Below, piece by piece: positions 4,785 to 8,780 of a stretch of 8,780 nt of DNA (position 1 is its first letter; each line of letters starts with the position of its first letter). The notes beneath the pieces were generated by a model. It made no database searches, was not told where the DNA came from, and was given only the letters and a program-made list of their open reading frames with translations. Both the position numbers and the translations under genes were made by a program. Source of the stretch: Brevundimonas sp. (GTDB lineage Bacteria > Pseudomonadota > Alphaproteobacteria > Caulobacterales > Caulobacteraceae); contig NZ_JAVHLH010000113.1 in assembly GCF_031082345.1 (NCBI RefSeq), positions 1-8,780 of the forward strand, written 5' to 3'.

Positions 4785-5483
4785 TCACCGCTCGGGCAGA
4801 TGCGGCTCCAGCAAACGGCGCGCCGTGCGCACCGCCCGCGCCGCCGGCGAACCCGCCTGACGCCACACCAGCAGGCAGAAGGCGGCGACGACGCCCAGCG
4901 CCAGCCACAGCGGTCCGAACAGCCAGGCCGCCGCCGCCAGGGCGAAATAATAACCTCGCACGCCCTGGCTGAACGCGCTCAGGGCCGGGTTCAGCAGGCT
5001 CCCGGCCGCCTCGCCGAGCGCCACCCGGTCCGCCTCCGAATGCAGCTCGGGGGCGGCGCCGATCAGGGCCAGCGCATAGTTCATCTGCCGGATCGACCAG
5101 ATGAAATCGAGCAGGCCGCGGGCCAGGCAGATCAGCACGAGGGCCAGCTTGGCCTCCAGCAGGCCGGTCGAGGCCGGCTCCGCGCCGACTGCGGCGAAGC
5201 CCTGCATCGCCTGCTCGCCGCCAAACAGCACGCTGGCCACCGCCGCGATCAGCAGCAGATTGGTGGAGGCGAAGAAGCCCCCTGAATTGATGGTGTGGCC
5301 CATCAGTTGGCTGTCGACGATCCGCACCTCGCGATGGGTCATGGCCATCATCCACGCCCGGCGGACGACGGTCATGTCATCGTTCAACGAGCCGCTGCGC
5401 CGCGCCAGCACCGCCAACAGCGGCCCGTAGCCGAGCCAGCAGAGAAAGAAGAGGGCCAGCGCCAGACCGTCCAGGATCGTCAT
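4785..5483 (-). CDS. DUF599 family inner-membrane protein
   Basis: A 232-residue membrane protein of unknown function, matching the DUF599 family by pattern. Hydrophobic segments lie at about 5-26, 70-88, 110-130 and 178-207 (the last may hold two passes). Between the first two is a polar segment with conserved-looking features: MTHREVRIVDSQL (48-60) and INSGGFFAST (65-74). FIWSIRQMNY (127-136) follows the third, and an NPALSAFSQGVRGYYF stretch (165-180) precedes the last; these polar motifs are the family's hallmark. The ATG at 5483 has AAGGAG seven bases upstream. It diverges from inorganic pyrophosphatase. No enzymatic residues can be named. I recall DUF599 genes next to the MmgR small RNA in other alphaproteobacteria, but cannot verify that here. 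Confidence 0.82.
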   Translation of the reverse strand: MTILDGLALALFFLCWLGYGPLLAVLARRSGSLNDDMTVVRRAWMMAMTHREVRIVDSQLMGHTINSGGFFASTNLLLIAAVASVLFGGEQAMQGFAAVGAEPASTGLLEAKLALVLICLARGLLDFIWSIRQMNYALALIGAAPELHSEADRVALGEAAGSLLNPALSAFSQGVRGYYFALAAAAWLFGPLWLALGVVAAFCLLVWRQAGSPAARAVRTARRLLEPHLPER

Positions 5484-5533
5484 GACCGCTCCTTCTCAAC
5501 CGCCCGAGACGTCGTGACCCAGGGAACCGTCCG

Positions 5534-5575
5534 GGGCAAGTGCGCCTTGCTTCGGGCAAGTTGCGCGCCTATCAC
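5534..5575 (+). promoter_or_regulatory. Repeated GGGCAAG region with a candidate promoter for ppa
   Basis: GGGCAAG occurs at 5534-5540 and 5554-5560, each followed by a GCGC-containing tract, with a 20-base period (two helical turns). Overlapping it is a weak sigma-70-like pair, TTGCTT (5547-5552) and TATCAC (5570-5575), 17 bases apart. CTTGC/GCAAG (5546-5560) can also form a small hairpin. It could be an operator-promoter for pyrophosphatase; the evidence is modest. Confidence 0.3.
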
Positions 5576-5617
5576 GCCCGCCTCCCCGTAGTGCACTGCA
5601 CCATAGACGAGCCCGTC

Positions 5618-6175
5618 ATGAACATCGACGCCATTCCCGCCGGTCCGAACCCGCCATGGGACGTCAACGTGATCATCGAGATCCCGCAGGGCGGCCTGCC
5701 GGTGAAGTACGAGATGGACAAGGCCTCCGGCGCCCTGTTCGTCGACCGCTTCCTGCACACCGCCATGTACTATCCGGGCAACTACGGCTTCATCCCGCAT
5801 ACCCTGTCGGACGACGGCGACCCCTGTGACGTGATCGTGCTGAACCCGACGCCGGTGGTGCCGGGCTGCATCATCCGCTCGCGCCCGATCGGCGTGCTGA
5901 AGATGGAAGACGAGGCCGGCGGCGACGAGAAGATTCTGGCCGTGCCGGTCGACAAGCTGAACCCCTATTACACCGACATCGCCAGCTACCGGCAGCTGCC
6001 GGCCATCCTGGTCGAGCAGATCGAGCACTTCTTCACCCGCTACAAGGACCTGGAGAAGGGCAAGTCGGTCACGGTCAAGGGCTGGGGCGACGCCGGCGAG
6101 GCCGCCGAACTGATCGCGGTCGGCATGCGGGCGCACCAGGACCGGCAGAAGTCCAGGGCCGCCAACGCGGCCTGA
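5618..6175 (+). CDS. ppa: Inorganic pyrophosphatase (family I)
   Basis: A 185-residue cytoplasmic enzyme that hydrolyses pyrophosphate to two phosphates with Mg2+, pulling biosynthetic reactions forward; usually a homohexamer in bacteria. Seen here: [15 protein letters not shown] (21-35), [20 protein letters not shown] (41-60), the family signature DGDPCDV (66-72) with metal-binding Asp66, Asp68 and Asp71, and [10 protein letters not shown] (101-110) with Asp103. KGWGDAGEA (154-162) lies near the C-terminus. Length is normal for family I. The ATG at 5618 starts the conserved MNIDAIPAG; the longer in-frame start at 5540 would fall within the promoter-like region. The ribosome site is weak (GACGAG). 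An 11-base palindrome GTGCA-C-TGCAC (5591-5601) lies just upstream. The gene diverges from the DUF599 gene and converges with the thiolase gene. All active-site residues are intact, so it should be functional. Confidence 0.96.
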   Translation: MNIDAIPAGPNPPWDVNVIIEIPQGGLPVKYEMDKASGALFVDRFLHTAMYYPGNYGFIPHTLSDDGDPCDVIVLNPTPVVPGCIIRSRPIGVLKMEDEAGGDEKILAVPVDKLNPYYTDIASYRQLPAILVEQIEHFFTRYKDLEKGKSVTVKGWGDAGEAAELIAVGMRAHQDRQKSRAANAA

Positions 6176-6196
6176 CCCCGTCGGGGGCGGCCCGCG

Positions 6197-6204
<8 letters not shown>
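6169..6204. terminator. Possible bidirectional terminator between ppa and the thiolase gene
   Basis: GGCCTGAC (6169-6176) and GTCAGGGCC (6196-6204) are inverted arms with one extra base; they span both stop codons of the convergent genes. An inner CCCCG/CGGGG can also pair. There is no U-tract. Such stop-spanning repeats often serve as shared ends, but this is only suggestive. Confidence 0.35.
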
Positions 6205-7375
<1,171 letters not shown>

Positions 7376-7559
7376 TTGACTGACCTCGGGGAAGCGGCCC
7401 TACGAAGGGGGGAGGCGTTAGGCCGCGGGAAAGAATTCGTGCCGTTTCTGCCGCATCCCGAAGCTTTCGTCACCCTCGCCGGCCGCCGTTCAGCGGATGG
7501 TCATGGCCCGGCCCGCACACTGGCTGGAACGAACAGGGAGCGAAAGGCTTGATGGGGCC

Positions 7560-8273
7560 ATGCTCATGCGGATGAAGAACCTGGCCCGGCACGTTTGTAC
7601 GCCGGACGAACTCGACATGATCGAGCACTACCGGACGCCGGCCGAGAAGACGGCCGACCTGGTCGTCCACGTCGTCGGCCTGACGCTGGCGGCGGTGGGC
7701 GGGATCGTCCTGGCAGTGCTGGCGGCGCTCTATTCCGGCGTCGGCGCCGTCGTCGCCACCGCGGCCTACGCCCTGTGCCTGATCGCCATGCTGACGGCCT
7801 CGACCATCTACAACCAGACCCGGCCCTGCGCCGCGCGGCCGATCCTGCGCCGCCTGGACGAGGCCGCCATCTTCCTGATGATCGCCGGCAGCTACACGCC
7901 CTTCACGACCCAGAATTTCGAGGGCGCCTGGTCGGTCGGCTTCACCCTGCTGGTCTGGACCGTGGCCCTGGGCGGCGTGTTCGTGAAACTGATCGCCCCG
8001 CGCATCTCGGACTCCTTCTGGAGCGTCGTGTACATCGGTTTCGGATGGCTCGCGGTGCTGGCGCTCAAGCCGATGATGGAGACCGTCCATCCGATCGCCC
8101 TGGCCCTGCTGGTGATCGGCGGCCTGATCTATACCGCCGGCGTCTTCGTCTTCATCAGCCCGGGGGTGAAGTTCCGCCGCGCCATCTGGCATGGCTTCGT
8201 CGTCACCGGCGCGATGACCCACTGGGCGGCGGTGCTGGTCGGCGTGGTCCTGGCCCCCGCCGCGCTCGGCTAG
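7560..8273 (+). CDS. Hemolysin III / TrhA-like (PAQR superfamily) membrane protein with altered metal-site residues
   Basis: A 237-residue inner-membrane protein with about seven hydrophobic segments (from residue 33 to the C-terminus). Family marks: ADLVVHVVGL (32-41), ASTIYNQ (80-86), LDEAAIFLMIAGSYTPF (99-115), FWSVVYIGFGWLAVL (153-167), RAIWHGFVVTGAMTHW (207-222). Bacterial relatives such as TrhA influence membrane-energised homeostasis; the 'hemolysin' name is historical. In the usual family the metal-site positions read SxxxH, LDH and HxxxH; here they are SxxxN (Asn85), LDE (Glu101) and RxxxH (Arg207, His211), so most putative zinc ligands are missing. The start is uncertain: ATGs at 7497, 7503, 7560, 7566 and 7572 share the frame. 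Codons before 7560 are atypical for this genome (GCA, CGA, ACA, AGG, CTT), so 7560 or 7566 is preferred, although no good ribosome site marks it. It diverges from phbA and precedes phaR on the same strand. Confidence 0.82.
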   Translation: MLMRMKNLARHVCTPDELDMIEHYRTPAEKTADLVVHVVGLTLAAVGGIVLAVLAALYSGVGAVVATAAYALCLIAMLTASTIYNQTRPCAARPILRRLDEAAIFLMIAGSYTPFTTQNFEGAWSVGFTLLVWTVALGGVFVKLIAPRISDSFWSVVYIGFGWLAVLALKPMMETVHPIALALLVIGGLIYTAGVFVFISPGVKFRRAIWHGFVVTGAMTHWAAVLVGVVLAPAALG

Positions 8274-8283
8274 ACATTCTCCT

Positions 8284-8312
8284 CCGCAGCGCAGCATAGT
8301 GCGGCGTTGCAA
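8284..8312. promoter_or_regulatory. TGC/GCA-rich palindromic region before phaR, candidate PhaR operator
   Basis: CCGCA (8284-8288) and TGCGG (8300-8304) are inverted arms, with further GCGCAGCA and GTTGCAAC elements between and after. PhaR proteins bind TGC-rich sequences and often repress their own gene, so this 29-base tract upstream of the phaR start is a natural autoregulatory site. It is inferred from composition and position only. Confidence 0.3.
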
Positions 8313-8330
8313 CAGGATCGGGGACTACGC

Positions 8331-8780
8331 GTGGCCGACAAGAAGCCCGGAGCCGGCGAGACCGTCGTCATCAAGAAATACGCCAACCGGCGGCTCTACA
8401 ACACCGCCACCTCCGCCTATGTCACGCTCGAGGACCTGGCCGGGATGGTGCGCGAGGGCGTCGAGTTCGTGGTCTATGACGCCAAGACCAACGACGACCT
8501 GACCCGCCAGATCCTGACCCAGATCATCTTCGAGGAAGAGAGCCGCGGCGAGGCCCTGCTGCCGGTGCAGTTCCTGCGTCAGCTGATCGGCTTCTACGGC
8601 GGCCAGATGCAGGGCGTGCTGCCCTCCTATCTGGAGATGTCGCTCGACAGCTTCGCCCGCCAGCAGGAACAGATGCGGGGCCAGTTCTCGAAGGCCTTCG
8701 GGGCCGCGCCCGGCGCGGGCCTGCTGGACGAGGCGGTCAAGCGCAACATGGCCATGTTCGCCGAGGCCATGAAGATGTGG
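8331..8780 (+). CDS. phaR: Polyhydroxyalkanoate synthesis regulator PhaR, cut by window edge
   Basis: The first 150 residues are present. PhaR binds nascent polyhydroxyalkanoate granules; without polymer it represses phasin (phaP) and its own gene. Seen here: the N-terminal DNA-binding domain with the invariant VIKKYANRRLYNT (13-25), SAYVTLEDLAGMVREG (28-43) and YDAKTNDDLTRQILTQIIFE (49-68), followed by the polymer-associated domain with LPVQFLRQLIGFYGGQMQ (77-94), YLEMSLDSF (100-108) and a Gln/Met-rich amphipathic helix. The start is GTG at 8331, preceded by GGGGA (8320-8324) with a six-base gap. It lies 57 bases after the hemolysin III-like stop with a TGC-rich palindrome in the gap, so it probably has its own promoter and may also receive read-through. 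The visible part is intact; the end is unseen. Confidence 0.95.
   Translation, partial: MADKKPGAGETVVIKKYANRRLYNTATSAYVTLEDLAGMVREGVEFVVYDAKTNDDLTRQILTQIIFEEESRGEALLPVQFLRQLIGFYGGQMQGVLPSYLEMSLDSFARQQEQMRGQFSKAFGAAPGAGLLDEAVKRNMAMFAEAMKMW

Noticed and set aside
4663..5355. Minus-strand frame of 230 codons overlapping the DUF599 gene
   Set aside because: Gly/Arg/Pro-rich shadow in another frame of the DUF599 gene, which has a good ribosome site and membrane segments.
7526..7550. GGAAC-N16-GCTT as an EcfG promoter for the hemolysin III-like gene
   Set aside because: The -35 box matches but the -10 (GCTT instead of CGTT) breaks the core GTT, so it was not called.

Overview
The window is GC-rich (roughly two thirds G+C, strong G/C preference at third codon positions). 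It looks like chromosomal DNA of an alphaproteobacterium, most likely of the Caulobacterales (a Brevundimonas- or Caulobacter-like organism). The grounds are a CpdR-type receiver protein, a PhaR regulator, promoters resembling the alphaproteobacterial EcfG general-stress type, GANTC (CcrM) sites in a promoter region, and a small RNA with the hallmarks of the alphaproteobacterial MmgR/alpha-r8 family. The genus is an inference; the class is well supported.

Layout, left to right. (1) 1-326 (-): start of a methylmalonyl-CoA mutase small subunit, cut by the window edge. It diverges from (2) 476-1177 (+), a Nu-class (YfcG-like) glutathione-dependent disulfide reductase. Between them lies an inverted repeat made of two GANTC sites. 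(3) 1200-1400 (-), a small DUF3606-like protein, and 1524-1742 (+), a small unknown protein, diverge from a spacer holding two back-to-back EcfG-like stress promoters. (4) 1746-2888 (-): an apparently solitary DNA cytosine-C5 methyltransferase, directly downstream of tRNA-Val(GAC) (2946-3020, -) and the tRNA promoter. (5) 3181-3540 (-): CpdR, divergent from 3641-4552 (+), an N-formylglutamate amidohydrolase-family protein. (6) 4551-4632 (-): a small RNA gene with its own -35/-10 promoter, three hairpins, an unpaired UUUCCUCCCU core and a UUCG-loop terminator. Its U-tract overlaps the stop codon of the amidohydrolase gene. (7) 4785-5483 (-): a DUF599 membrane protein, divergent from 5618-6175 (+), inorganic pyrophosphatase. 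(8) 6197-7375 (-): acetyl-CoA acetyltransferase (PhbA/PhaA type), divergent from 7560-8273 (+), a hemolysin III/PAQR-like membrane protein with unusual metal-site residues. (9) 8331-8780 (+): the polyhydroxyalkanoate regulator PhaR, cut by the window edge.

A plausible common theme is acetyl-CoA and propionyl-CoA flux and carbon storage. The thiolase makes the first intermediate of polyhydroxybutyrate (PHB), PhaR senses the polymer, methylmalonyl-CoA mutase handles propionyl-CoA carbon, and MmgR in Sinorhizobium limits PHB accumulation. The most noteworthy element is the unannotated small RNA at 4551-4632. Next are the paired stress promoters around 1431-1515 and the GANTC inverted repeat at 379-400. 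I see no phage, insertion sequence, CRISPR array or rRNA. No gene-free stretch exceeds 300 bases; the longest (4553-4784) is filled by the small RNA, its promoter and two hairpins.
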